Positions 36,531 to 48,775 of a stretch of DNA of 64,000 nt are shown piece by piece. The notes below the pieces were generated by a model, which was not told where the DNA came from, did no database searches, and saw only the letters and a program-made list of their open reading frames with translations. Made by a program: the position numbers and the translations under genes. Origin of the DNA: Hofstenia miamia (lineage: Eukaryota; Xenacoelomorpha; Acoela); assembly GCA_004352715.1 (NCBI GenBank), contig SCFE01000031.1, positions 2,318,502-2,382,501 on the forward strand, written 5' to 3'. Within the stretch, counting starts at the first letter, position 1; each line of letters opens with the position of its first letter.

Positions 36531-38478
36531 AAATTAATAGCCAATTGTTCTTTTACATATTTTATGGTATTGGACATTGATTTTTCTATCTTAATCAAAG
36601 TAACACTTAGTTATAATTTTAGGCATACTCTATCCAATGAATGTTCATTATTTATGCAAAATAGCAAGGTGGTCGAATGCTTATTTCCAGTACTCTATGT
36701 TGTTAACTTTTTTCTTCATGGAGTTTTCGAAGTACAAAGAGCTGATAATTATTATTTTCTTATCAATTTGTTGTTTTCTGATTATTCCAGAAATAGGCTC
36801 TGGTAATGCAAATAGAATGATTGTTTAGTTCACTCATAAAACAATCCCTTGTTCTTAAGAAAAAATTTTTTAAATTTAATCTATTTATCAAGAGAATTGT
36901 ATCTTGAAATACTACATTTGAGTGATAAATCTCTTGAAATAATACTTTAGAAATTACATTTATTGTCAAGAAAATAATTTATAGAGTAATATGTAAGAGA
37001 TTAATTTATAAAAATAATAATTTTCAAAAAAAATATTTTTCAAATAACAATATAAGATCTGAAAAATATGAAAATAAGTTTATATTTTTATGATATGGAA
37101 TTGGTTTACGATAAAAACAAATTTTTTTCTGACAGTGTAGCTTTTGAACTGAATGTTGAAAATAGGGAGAAACACTCAAATAATATTTAAATATGCTCAA
37201 AGAACTACAAAAAGTGCATGCATGAATAATACAGGATGTTTGTAACTTAGCTTATTTATCTACAAACCAAATCTCAAATACTACCAAATAGGATGCCCCT
37301 CATTAATTATAATTAATGAGGAAAATCTCATTTGGTAATATTTGGTAATAACTGTTAAATTGTTTAAAATTCTGTCAGAGCCTAGCCCATATTTTTTATC
37401 ACTTGCAAGGTTTAAATTTTCAACTGATTTTTTCTCCTGTATATCAAATATCAATTAAAACATTAAGCTCAAGCCCGACCTGATCCGGCACAAGCTGAAA
37501 TGTCTAAAATTCAGCCCAAACGCGGCCCGTCCCAGCCTGACCGAAATTTAGACCTCGCTCAATTCCAGCTCTGCTACGTAAATTATATACAATGAACATG
37601 ATTATTCATAAGAAATTGGGCAAAAATTGATTAGTGCCACACGACACTAAATCATGTTCTCTGATCTATCACTGAATTTCCTCAAGCCAAGGTCATTTTG
37701 GAAAAGGGCTCCGCCCCTTTGTTAAAAATTTTACGAAGGGCAGACTCGTTAATCTTTTGACATTTTGACAGCGAAATAGTGATAAGGAAAAAAAATTGTT
37801 AACTTGTCTGGTGGCCGGAGCCGACTCCTATCGCCCTCTTTCACATTATATGATATTTTTGCTATTACATATAACTGATTAAATGTATTAGAATAAGCAG
37901 GACCGGATCTGCATTCCCTTTATGTTTTTTCAATCACCTTAATTAATAAAGTTTGAATAAATTTAAAATTTATGCTAGTTGATTTTCCATTGAAAACAAC
38001 GATTTTCCGAATCAACGAAGTCAACTTACTCCAGAAACCCTTATTTACAACTCAGTTTTCACTAAAATATGTAACTTTTTAAATGAAATTTTACACGCAG
38101 TATCTACCACAACATCATTGTTTAATGCTAATGTTTACTAATGGCTGCAGCATACATATTTCATTTATTTTTATTGCATTCAAATAAATCAAAATCAATT
38201 AATCAAACGATTATATTTTTATTTATAGGAATCATATATATGATTTATTTAAAAGGACATTTTTGACTAATAATTAATATCAGAATTAAGTAACTTTTCT
38301 TAGAAAAGCCGTTTTTGTAATTGCGTAAAAATTCACAAAGGCTAAAAAATGCGTCAAAAATGGAGTAAGGGTATCCTGGCAGTGGGTATTAATAATTAAA
38401 CTTTTAAATGAAAATATGTTTTATTGAATGATATTGAATCTGGAATACATTTCTTAATATTTACAAAGTAAAAAAACT
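36531..38478. other. no gene recognised; contains a symmetrical inverted repeat
   Basis: AT-rich. The stretch at 37470-37560 is GC-richer, with GCCCGACC/GCCCGTCC-like words resembling ends of dispersed MITEs, but no boundaries were found. Confidence 0.4.
37275..37344. repeat. 70-base imperfect palindrome with a 24-base perfect core
   Basis: Core at 37298-37321 (CCTCATTAATTA and its complement) is exact. Outer arms CAAATACTACCAAAT (37275-37289) and ATTTGGTAATATTTG (37330-37344) are placed symmetrically around the same centre with one mismatch. Confidence 0.85.
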
Positions 38479-38494
38479 TTTATTAATATTTATT
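38479..38494 (-). terminator. two polyadenylation signals for the minus-strand kinase gene
   Basis: AATAAA on the minus strand at 38489-38494 and 38479-38484, about 83-98 bases beyond the stop codon at 38577, where a cleavage signal would be expected. Confidence 0.45.
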
Positions 38495-38576
38495 TATAGG
38501 TACATTATTTTTCATAAATATTTTAAAATATATCGCATATAGAATTTCACATAGGGAACTATCTGAAGAACGCTAA

Positions 38577-38722
38577 CTATAGGAAATTAATGACTCGTTC
38601 GTTCTGACGCGTTGACATCATTTTCTGTAAATTCTTAAAACGTTCTTCTGCAAACTTTAAACGTTCCTTACATAAGGCAAGGTTTTCGTGAAATTTATGA
38701 AGATTTATATCAGTAGTACAAT
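38577..38722 (-). CDS. candidate terminal coiled-coil exon of the kinase gene
   Basis: Minus strand: acceptor TATTTAG, then 47 codons and TAG. It reads CTTDINLHKFHENLALCKER then LKFAEERFKNLQKMMSTRQN and ERVINFL: charged, with hydrophobic spacing of a coiled coil and better codon content than the flanks. It starts with two bases completing a codon, which fits the phase-1 donor of the kinase exon at 40560 directly or through the microexon at 38841. The intron would be about 1.8 kb. Assignment to the kinase gene is inference. Confidence 0.55.
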
Positions 38723-38840
38723 CTAAATATAAATATTAAATATAATATAGTATGAACTGCAGTGTGAATGCAAGATGAATATTACCAATATTATTAAGAT
38801 GTATCCACATTAAAATTTATGCACAAATGATAAGATATAC

Positions 38841-38858
38841 CCATGCTTTCCATTAGTT
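38841..38858 (-). CDS. possible 18-base microexon of the kinase gene
   Basis: Minus strand: TTCAG, AACTAATGGAAAGCATGG, then GTATAT. Phase 1 in and out, so it can be included (adding ELMESM) or skipped without breaking frame. Support is only splice-site shape. Confidence 0.22.
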
Positions 38859-40559
38859 CTGAATTGGTATTTACCTCATCATTAGATGCTCCACCAATGA
38901 TTCACTGTCAACTGAAAACATAAAACTCCAATCAAATTAATGATACATCATCATATATGAAACCCGACCCAAATCACAATCATTTTATTCAAAGCCTTCA
39001 CTACGTAACGCTCATCCCGTAATGTCATTAAGGTACCATTGCCAAGTATGATTTATCAAAACACCAAGTCTCTAATATGTCAGGCAACATCATGTCACCT
39101 TAAAAAAACATCCTAGTTTTTGACAGTAGACAGGATTTTGAATTTTCAGTCAAACAAGATCTGGGAATATCTGATAATTTTAATTTAAAAATCTAAAATA
39201 CTGTATATGTTACAAATTCTAACTTTAATAATGTGTAGGGAAAGTATTTTCTATTCATCAAATTTAAGGCTATATGTGAATATTTTATAGTAATTATCTT
39301 TGATAACTTGGCTTTATCCTATTATTTCAGAAAAACAATTTCTATTTATTCACAAGCTGAATTTTTATAACTAAGTAGTTTTTTAGATATCTATGGATAA
39401 GAAAATGTATCTTTTTTAATTATTCTAATTAGCTCTGCTTATAAGAAATATTAATTTTTTAAGATTATTGACAATTTGATTTTTTCATATTGCGTATCCT
39501 ACAACAAAAAGTGGGATGAAGTAGTATTTTCCAAAACTTCTTCAATTAATGAAGTTAATCATAAATACAGTTTTACAAAGTAGGCTTATTTATATTTATA
39601 ATTATTTTGGATTTGAATTTAGTCAAGATTCAGCAGTGTGATCAATGCAAATTCATAACACCTTGAAATAACTTGAAATAGGTAATTGGTTTGAATTCAT
39701 TAGTTGTAGTCCCTACTTGGATTATACATTTACACTTATGTATATTTACTTTAAATTTTTTTATGGCATGTATCCATTATAATAATGTAATCCTTTATCG
39801 AAATGTAATTGGTTCATGGACTGACAGTCAATACTTGATCTGAATTATGCTTCAAATTTTTCACTAAAGAGCAACCCTGAGTTAAGATATTGATATGAAC
39901 AAACAATACAATAAAATAATCTGCTTAAGTGAAATCAGGCCGATTATGTTCATAAAATTTATCAATAATAGCAAAAACAAAGTCCTCCTCAGTATTGCTT
40001 ACTTTAACTTGCGCAAGTCACTGGTTCAATGGTTCAAAGAAGTTTTCAATTGTAGGAACTTTTCTTTTTCTTATTGATAAAGAGATCCTTTAGAAAGAAA
40101 AATATGTGTACTATTTGACTACTTGTAATATAAGTGTGACAAACGATTCTTTAGTTTTTTTAAAACATTAACTTTTAGTATTGAGAATATAGTATTAATA
40201 TAATTTTGAAGCAATTACTTTAAAATTTTTAGTAACTCAAATTGAACAAATTTTGAATGTCAGAAAATATAAATGTTGTAAGTAAGAGAATGTCAGCCTA
40301 AATGTGACATAATTATATTTCAAAAAGCAATAAAATGATAGAAAAAGTGAAAAATTAAATATTGTTGACAATGAAGACGTCTTTAACATTATTCTATTGT
40401 TGCACTTAAGTCACCATAATGCTGTCGTTTGAGATGACTATGATATGAAAAACTAGTTTTACTAAACATGCTAAACATGAAGAATTTCACATTTAATATT
40501 GGAAAAATATCACACGTAAAGAAATTTCTAAATTTACATGTTAAATTGCAAATACATAC
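38859..40559 (-). other. intron of the kinase gene, no other gene seen
   Basis: AT-rich, no exon or repeat recognised apart from the candidate pieces listed. Confidence 0.4.
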
Positions 40560-42113
40560 CTGGATTACAAATTTTAGACTCTTCTTCTTCTAGGATTTTG
40601 TAGATTTCACTTCTATAAAGATCATTACAGGATTCCATTTTGTAATGCTTGAAATCAATGAATTTTCTCTTCATGGTAACATTAGAAATTTGATCATATA
40701 TGTCTTTCATACTGTTATATCTACGCCTATGAATTTTATTAGAAACTGCATCATGCAAAATTGGCTTTAGTACTTTAGGAATGTCAAACTCGTCTATATT
40801 TATTAATCCGTTAGCCCTCACCGGAATCTCATACATGCATAAAAGTAAATCCACAAAATGTCTAACATCTTTTTCACATTTAGACATTGAGTTATTTATA
40901 CGTTCACATGACCCGAAATCAATTATGATCGGATTGTTAGAATCTTTTTCTAATATTACATTTCCTCCATGTAAATCGTAATGAACATATCCATTTTCGT
41001 GAAGCACGTATAAAGCTTCTGCTATTTTTATTGCAATGTATAGTTTGTCTTTTGGTTTTAGTTCAGTTAACACATCTTGAGACAAACCCTGCCCTTCAAT
41101 GTATTCCATTGTAGATATTAATTTCTTTTCTACACCATCAGAATCATAGAGAAGTAGAGTGTGATCATTTGAAGCCGAGTCTCTTAAAATGTGAGGTTTC
41201 ACTATGTTTGGATTTTTTAAGTGGTAGAGCAAACACAAAGCCCCTACTTCATTTAAAGTTTCCGCTCTTGAAGTGTGCATATCTGAAGTAGAATATACTA
41301 TATTATTTTGAAGACTCCTCTTAGCTTCTTTGCCAACAAATTCAATATTACCCTGTAATTTACTTTCAGGCATAAATGTATGTTCAGTTGATTTCAATTT
41401 AAAACACTGTCCAGATGAGCCAGTGCCCAAAGATTCAATTTTGCTGAACCTGTCAATGCTAAAAAAATGGGATATTCATATTCACAATCACTCACACTAG
41501 GTTCTCGTAAAATGTACATTTGATGAAAAATTTCTAAGCTAATCGCAAGACACTCTGGCAGAAGCAAGCATGCGGAATTGACATCATTTAAATACATTAG
41601 GTTCAATACTACTTTACTTCTAAAATAAGTACCATCAATCTGCGATTTTACGAAGTTATAGTTCTCTTCACCAAAATATTCCATTGATTTTCTAAACATT
41701 TCTAAAACATTCAATTCCATCTTACGATCGTCTGATATATGCTCAAATTCTGGAATATCACCTCGAGGTTGACACATAATAAATTCTTCAGCCTGATTTC
41801 GTATATTGTATTTTTGACATTTTATTCTGCTCCAAATATATCGCTTGCCTCTAGACAGAAACTGTTTAGTATTTGGCATAATATCCTTTTCGGAGAATAT
41901 ATAGGCATACATATAAAAGTTCTGCATTTCTTTCTTGCGAGAATTGGACTTCAGAAAATGAGTGTGATAATTAGTAATAGCCTCTTTAATGTATGTTGCA
42001 AATTTGCCTTTGGAAATGCCTCTTAGTACGTGTGCTTTCACGTTGTTTGGAATTGACTTGGATTGTAAAACAGTAAGAAATTTCCCATCTTTGAGCTTAA
42101 TAGAGGTTCTCAT
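40560..42113 (-). CDS. protein kinase-like protein with an unrecognised N-terminal domain; one frame break
   Basis: First ATG at 42113 (the frame stays open to 42149 without an ATG). The N-terminal part, about 220 residues to 41460, is not a family I recognise; it shares SRGKRYIWSRIKCQKY, LMYLN and CLLLPE with the gene at 49624. Then comes a kinase domain: glycine loop LGTGSSGQCF at about 41430, NEVGALCLLYHLKNPNI (helix C), HYDLHGGNV with the catalytic Asp at 40975-40977, IIDFGSCE with DFG at 40912-40920. Key residues are intact, so it may be active; substrate unknown. The two halves are in different frames, meeting at a run of seven A (41461-41467, seven T on the coding strand); one extra T would join them. 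The main exon ends at a strong donor (CCAG/GTATGT) at 40560. Confidence 0.8.
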
Positions 42114-42954
42114 AGAAATGTTTTTTAAAATGCAGTAAAAATCACACACGAACTATGGAGGATTTCTTAGAAATCATTTTCATCAAAGAATGAAATGTAC
42201 AAAAACAGCTGTTCTTTTGCCAAATGTGCTAAATACACTAGGTTGTATGAATAATTATGCAGTGTAAAAGCAATGTCATAGTAGAATAAATAATATCGAA
42301 TCATTTGAATAAAGTAAAATATAAGTAGGCTTATGTGGTTATTCCACATGTTCATGATTACAGTATGTGATGGCTTCATATTGTTTATACATCATGTTAC
42401 AATGTGATGCATATGCAATAATTCTGTTAACAATACCAAAGACTTTCGAGAAAACCTTTAGCACATACAGCACATTTCTAAAACTCTGTCCTAGCTGCGC
42501 AATTTAATTGAGCAATTAAATCAGGAATTTGTAGAAAGCCAACATTTTCCGTACTAACAAGATGGAATTTATCAGAATTATTGGCCTGATTAAAAGCCCT
42601 GTCATGCTCGCGTTTTTCAAGATTTGTCAGGATTTTTGTCTTCTACACTGGATTTTCTTCCAAGCTTTTGTCCCGATTTTTGTGTGCTACACTGTGATTT
42701 CACCAATATACCACCGCCTTAAATTGCATAGTTAAGGTCGAAGAATCAAAATTCCCAATCTACCGATATTGTCGTACTGATTGATTATATCTACATCTTT
42801 TACGATTTGTAAGCATTAAAATTAATAGAAAATATATTTTATTAAAAACAAATATATGCTACAATAACCAACTACAGTAGTGAAAAAATCTTAATACGGC
42901 GCCATTCGGTGATCAATTTGTCTAAAAAAATCTAACTAATCTTTAACACCAAGA
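42114..42954. other. 5' flank of the kinase gene, no other gene
   Basis: AT-rich. No sequence like the conserved upstream block of the pseudokinase gene was seen. Confidence 0.4.
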
Positions 42955-44170
42955 TCAATATTTGTATTGTGTATTGAAATTAAAAGTGGAAGTCCTTATC
43001 TGAGGGAACTGATAGTTTGTTCTTCGTCTGCATTTCCGCAATGTTTGTTCAGGGAGTAGATTATGTAGTATACTTCCTGGATTCTCAAAGCTTTTGAATA
43101 GTGCTCTGCTTCTGTTTTCAGCGATATCCTTCAGTACGTAAGCTTCTTTCTCGAAACCCCGTCTGTAAGCCTTCTTTAGTAGTCGGTTCAATTGCAGTGA
43201 ATTTTGAATTAATGGATTGCCGTATACTAAAGCATAGTACAGGATGCGGCGTTTTATCCAAGCATTGAACAAAATCTGTAGACCTTCCTTAGCAACATTG
43301 TAACATTTTAATTTCCACAAAAGGAAAACCTTCTTCGAGGATTCTTTCCAGAGCTGTATGACGTGAATTGAAATTTTAAGATCACCTTACAAATGGTATC
43401 CAAAAATTTGGACACTAGTAACCTGGCTGATAGACATGGTTGACGAAGGAGGGAAGAGTGGGACGAGTTGAGCAAACGATTTCTTCCGTTTTTCTAAGAT
43501 TTAAAGACATTGTTTCTTGAACACCATCCTTAAATGTTGACGATTTCTTTCTTAGAACTGTCTCTCTATCAATTATGGGTACCACTAGAGTCCGGTCGTC
43601 AGAATACTTGATTATGCAATTTTTTCAATATTATACTATGTTTTACTGAACCAAGCGCCTATGAAAAATATATTAAGTATGACCTGACGTACTTGCAGTT
43701 AATGTTGTCTAAGTTCCTAGTAATATTATGCTGATTTTGAGAAGTGCATGTTCTGTAGAACTAAGTCTTCTCAACACTAATTGATCCATCCTAATTTCTT
43801 CTAGCTCATCTTTCAAATATTTTGTTACAATCAATCTCTTGAATACCTGGTCAAGAATTGAGGCAACATAAACTGTTTGGAAATCACTACATGATTTTAG
43901 TATTGATACTTTTCGGATTTGTGCTACATCGCTTATCTTCATCAAATTTGGAACAATTCCTTCCTTCAGAAAATTGCTAAAAATCTGTCAGATATCATAA
44001 CTAAGCACTTCAGCGAATTCCTCTAACACCAAAAGAGGCAGTTGATCAGAACCCTTGCTGTTTTTTTCCACTTTTTGAGGATGAAATATACTTCTTGTTC
44101 TGTCAGAAGGGGACAATACATTCCTTCTAGTGGAAACTTCTGGAACCTTTAATACTCTGATCACTGGTTA
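42955..44170 (-). mobile_element. LINE reverse-transcriptase relic
   Basis: Minus strand in order from 44100: GSDQLPLLVLEEFAEVLSYD, then ILDQVFKRLIVTKYLKDELE (palm region), KYSDDRTLVVPI at about 43575-43610 (a variant of the YxDD catalytic box, both Asp kept), MSLNLRKTEEIV, and a C-terminal NPGSILHNLLPEQTLRKCRR then RTNYQFPQIRTSTFNF. Several stops. A different lineage from LINE-A. Confidence 0.78.
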
Positions 44171-44775
44171 ATTTAGCATGGAGTCGATTCAATTCATTGA
44201 AAGGGGCGTTTTACCTCAGTTTAAACTTCTTGCTTTGTTGAGTTATGAATGACATATTGCGTGGGGCATAAAAATCGAGCCTTTATCCAAACTTAATCGG
44301 AACCATATATTATGTTTTTATTTTCAAACTACTAACAAACCATGTTATTTAGACATGTATTTATAAAAGAGTTCAATACCCTTACTTAGGTTATCAATAT
44401 GAATGTTATCTTACACTATGCTTGAAAAATAGCAGGTTCAAAATTTATTTTACACAATTTTTTAATTACCGTAAACATTTTAGATATACGGTCTAAATTT
44501 TACTATGTTAACAAATTCTTTTCTTAACAAAAAAAAAATAGCTCAAAGATTTCAATAAAGTTAAAACTGACTTTTTAGCTTAAATTATTTCATATTATAT
44601 TTTTCTTAAAATAGCAAATATTTGAATTTTCTGCGCTTTTTTAAATTAGTCGTACGTTAACCCGAATGTTCTCTAATAAAGGGCACCTTAATTTCGTATT
44701 TCAGATGTTCACACATTACTAAGGCAACGCTGCATAAAAATCATAATACACAAATACTTTGCATTTAGTCACAAC
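44171..44775. other. no gene recognised
   Basis: AT-rich; nothing identified. Confidence 0.4.
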
Positions 44776-45039
44776 CAGAGATGCACACCCACAACCTGTA
44801 CGGACCCACACGACTCCATATGCGGTGTGGTGTAGGTTCAAATAGTGCGGATTGTGGATCTTGTGGGGATTTGTCGGTAGAAAAGAGGGAATATCTAATT
44901 TTAATTACAGTGATTACAGGGCGCAACTGCTACTTAAAATGCATAACTATGACCGAATGAGGCTTTATTTTTAGACGAAAATTTTACTCGTAATAAGTAG
45001 ATTATACTGTATATAAACTTGTTTTCGCCCTAATCTTAC

Positions 45040-45055
45040 ATATATATATATATAT
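45040..45055. repeat. (TA)n microsatellite
   Basis: Short TA run inside the hAT element, just before the dimerisation-domain coding. Confidence 0.9.
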
Positions 45056-45728
45056 CCAGTTTCAAGGCAAGAACAAGAACAGCATGTCGTCGAAAAACGT
45101 CCTCATTTTTAGCCAAGATGGCGCTTTTCTCGTCAAATGTCACACCACGACGTGACATTCTGGGCATGTGGAAAGCTTGTAAGAATCTTCCACTCTTGAA
45201 GTATGCTGCACAGCAACTTCTGTCAACATCCGTGTCCTCGGCTGCTGCTGAAAGAATTTTGTCCAATGCTGGAGTCATGCTGACGAAGTAGCGTCAAAGA
45301 ATGCAGCCAATTGTTTTGAAATCAATGATTTATCAAAGAGCACATTAAATGCTGAATGAACTGAGCACATTTTATAATGTCGTTATCGCTTTTAGTGGTA
45401 ACAGTCAGACCGTTTCTGAGGATCAGTCTATTGATGCCCACGATAGTGATGACATGGATAGCGATTAGACGGTTTTTGATGTTTGCATTTTTCTATTAAA
45501 CTGCTGAATAGTTGTAAAATGTTTGTGCTTTGCTAACATTTTAGTTTGGTAGCATCTATCATTAATTAACGCAAGTATACAAATTGAGAAAAACGAAATT
45601 AACAATGTACAAAACATGTTGTGAAATTAATTGAGATTTTTGTTAATAAAAATTTCCAGTTTCAATAAGACTTGAAAATATGTTATTCTATAATGATGAG
45701 CGCGGTACAGGTTTTGTAAAATTATTGC

Positions 45729-46105
45729 TACCGCAGAAAAAAAACTTCACCGCTAACCACCGCAATGTCGAGTTTTTTACCGCAAACTACCGCAATAAAT
45801 GAAATTTTACCGCGGTATACTGCAACAATAACTATTTTTATCTTCCTAAGAAAAGATTCATAGTACTGAATTATCTTGTTAGGGTTATGGATCATTCATA
45901 GAAAAGTTTAAACGCAATTTCTTAGGAATTTTGGGATTTCATTCAATTTTATTAAGGTAGTATCAAATTTCAATGAAATGTGTAAAAATTACTTTTAATA
46001 ATTTGTATGTGAAATCTGTATAACTTTTATGCCACCGCAAGTTGTATTAATTCTACTGTTAACCACCGCAATTGTGTAAATCGCTACCGCGGTACACCAC
46101 ACCGC
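45729..46105. repeat. ACCGC motif cluster (subterminal repeats of the hAT element)
   Basis: Ten ACCGC occurrences: six at 45729-45825 and four at 46033-46105, often as ACCGCAA or ACCGCGGT. They stand out in AT-rich DNA. Many hAT transposases bind repeated subterminal motifs of this kind. Confidence 0.7.
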
Positions 46106-46136
46106 GGCATAGCGCGATATTCAGAACTCATCTCTA

Positions 46137-47229
46137 GTGTAAACGTCTAAAGTCATTTGAATTCAATGCTTCTATAACTTAATCAATTTTATTGCTTCTT
46201 ATTTTTTACTAATTCTTGTGGGCTTTAACACCTGATGCTAAATTAAATTTCATTATATATTTTATTGGAAAATAAAAACTTACTATTTGTTGTGCATTTT
46301 TTACAGTTTTTTGTTGAAATTGGCATTTTTAATTGTGATGTGTTTTTGGTCGGGAACGTCATCTCGTTTTTATTAAATACTTGTTTGTTAGCATTCATTT
46401 ATACGTTATGGTGTGAAATTCTTGATCTCTAGTTCTGACAACTCCAGGCATTTAAAGTTTATCAAATTTTCAGGCTTTCTAGTATGGTATGGGAGGCGAC
46501 CGCGTTCCATTTTAGGACCAGCTGCTAACACTTAATTAAAGTGTTCTCTTTTCTATATACATAACGATTTTAGGATTGACATTCAAAATGTCATCAATCG
46601 ATTTGTTGCCAAAAACAGACGATTGCATTGTGTGTAAATCTTTTGTTCAAAAAACATTTTGTGTAAAAAATTTGTCTGTAAAAAGGGTATCAGCCCCCCG
46701 TTTAGAAATCCTAAACCCGCTTATGGTCTAATGTGAATTTAGTTAATTCATAACGTATTTTGCCTTTAAAATAAGTTAAAAGCAAGCAGTAATGACTTTG
46801 TCGCTGACGGGTGAAATTAGAATAAACAATTGAAAGATGTTGAAATTCGAATAATTTATTCAAGAGAACTGAACAGAGATGGAACTTGAGTGCAGTGTTT
46901 GAGGTTTTCAATAAAAAATGAAAGTTTGCAAAAAATAGAGGAAATTTGAGAAGTAGAAAATGGGAAAAAAAATTTGGAAAGCAGTTTAAATGATTGACAA
47001 TGGACGTAGCTATCTGTAGTAAAGTGAACATATGTTCACCGAGTTTTTTGTGATGGGCTTGCCTCTTTGTCAGTCAAAATTTTTAAATAGAGAGATTTGT
47101 TTTGAACAATTAAAATTTAAAATTCCAGATACTTGCTGTGGTGTATAATCTATTGAACAAAATCATAAGAGAATTTCAATATTTTACTTTTTTGAAATTT
47201 ACAGACAATTATCTTTGATTTAATCTACT
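46137..47229. other. no gene recognised
   Basis: AT-rich; a minus-strand open frame at 46711-47031 has no recognisable motif. Confidence 0.4.
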
Positions 47230-48670
47230 TAAAGGAATATTGTTAATAGAGTTTCTGAACTCTACATTAAGCCTGAACTTGGCACCGATTGGGGTCGGTA
47301 GACCAATTAGAATTAGTACTAGCTAAAATAAATATAAATATCGTCAATATAATTGTCTCTAGATATTACATAAATATTGTAAAATATTGCAGATCGACAT
47401 TTATATGCATCTATTCGAAATATTTCTGCGAATTTCAATTAAAGTGTATGTTTATGATCTATATAATCTATTAATTAAGATATATATTTTCACTAAAAAT
47501 TTTGTTAAGACAGACGTGTTTCTAATAAACACATTCGCATTGCATGATTTGGTTTAACAAAAACACTTTTAGTTGTTAAAAATCGATTGCTAAAGTGTTC
47601 GCAATTTGAATAAAGATATTGATCAGGCATAAAGATAAAAACGCATTGCCACATGCATCTATTGAATAACTAGAAAATGATAAAATTTTTATATCAAAGC
47701 CATAAAACTTGACTTCGCATCAACCTTCAGAATTTAGACTACTTTAAGGTAACCTAAATAGGATTATCTCAAGATCATAATCTTTAACCTTTTGGAGGCC
47801 TTTTGAGAAGAACAAGCCGATACCCAATTTAAATTCCGCAAATCAAATTTTCAATTTTTTTCAAAAATTCCAAACATTCAAATCAAATTCTGTAAAATTC
47901 TAAAACTCAAATTACAAACCAAGCTTTGGAGGCCTAAATTTTCCCAATTTTAATTATTGTTAATGTCGAAAATGTAGACCTTTAACAGGCATTAAAAAGG
48001 CTTTGTAAATTCATTCATTTAAGTAAAACCCTGGAGCTAGTTCATTTAGCATGTTTGATAATTAAGCTAACAGGAAACACTTTTTGCAAACTTTGTGACT
48101 ATCATGTACAGGTATGTTGCTCTGTGTTCTTGCATGGAATAATTAAATAAGCAATTTCAACAGTCACGTGGGCATTTACTACAAATTATGTCTGTATGCA
48201 ACAAGTACATTAATCATATTTTATTTCAATAGAAACAATGTACTATGTGCGATTGATTTATTTTCTACTATATATACTCCATATTGCAACAAAAATATAG
48301 GAAAAATCTACATTATATGGTTTTTAGCTTACCTCATTGCAACATGTATATTTAATTACACATTGCAATATGCATTTCTTTTGTATGTAAGAATTATTTC
48401 TAAGAAATATCAAACTTAAAATCAAATTTTCAAACTTTCAAATATCAAATCAAACCTTGAATTTAATAATATTGCAAATTTTCAAATTAAAGTTTGAAAG
48501 ATATTCAAATTTCAAACTTCATTTTCGTCAATTTTGAAAACCCTTGTGAGAGCTTGCGAAACATACACACGAACTCATACAAATACACAGAGATTTTATT
48601 AAAACACGAACATTCTTTCACCAAATATGCTGTTATAGTGCAATTACTCTCACAGCTTTGTGTCAATTGA

Positions 48671-48703
48671 ATGTTGCTATAGAAATGCATGCAGGTGTTG
48701 TGT
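48671..48703 (+). promoter_or_regulatory. conserved upstream block, copy 1
   Basis: 33 bases identical to 49510-49542, containing ATAGAAATGCATGCAGGTGT. It lies 73 bases before the ATG of the truncated copy. Its conservation within a more diverged duplicate suggests a promoter or 5' UTR element; this is inference. Confidence 0.4.
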
Positions 48704-48775
48704 TAATAACACAGTGAACAAATTTCCAAGGAATATTTAATAGAAAGCTGAGCGAAACGAATGGCTTAATCAGAA

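Larger units (their letters stand above)
44776..46136 (+). mobile_element. hAT element with termini, internally deleted
   Basis: Ends CAGAGATG (44776-44783) and CATCTCTA (46129-46136) are inverted with one mismatch. Flanks gtcacaac and gtgtaaac match at 5 of 8. Subterminal inverted repeats GCGGTGTGGTGTA (44822-44834) and TACACCACACCGC (46093-46105) are exact. Between 45060 and 45350 the plus strand encodes a hAT dimerisation domain: ILGMWKACKNLPLLKYAAQQ then LLSTSVSSAAAERILSNAGV and MLTK before a stop. The catalytic core is missing. About ten ACCGC words lie at 45729-46105. Confidence 0.85.

Noticed and set aside
37470-37560. GC-rich patch as a regulatory island
   Set aside because: The repeated GCCC-type words look like a degenerate transposon end; no gene is near.
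41394-41530. A very short intron explaining the kinase frame break (GTGAGT donor near 41500, TTTTTTTAG acceptor)
   Set aside because: Removal would leave the frame reading into a TGA, and the paralogue has coding residues aligned to this stretch, so a one-base indel is simpler.
41394-42149. Starts at 42149 and 41430 for the two halves of the kinase gene
   Set aside because: The codons there are GTG and TTG, not ATG. The second is the Leu before the glycine loop, not a start.
45036-45278. 80-codon minus-strand open frame
   Set aside because: Antisense shadow of the plus-strand hAT dimerisation domain.
48168-48419. 83-codon hydrophobic open frame upstream of the pseudokinase
   Set aside because: No motif, low complexity, and it sits in the part of the duplicate that is absent from the second copy.
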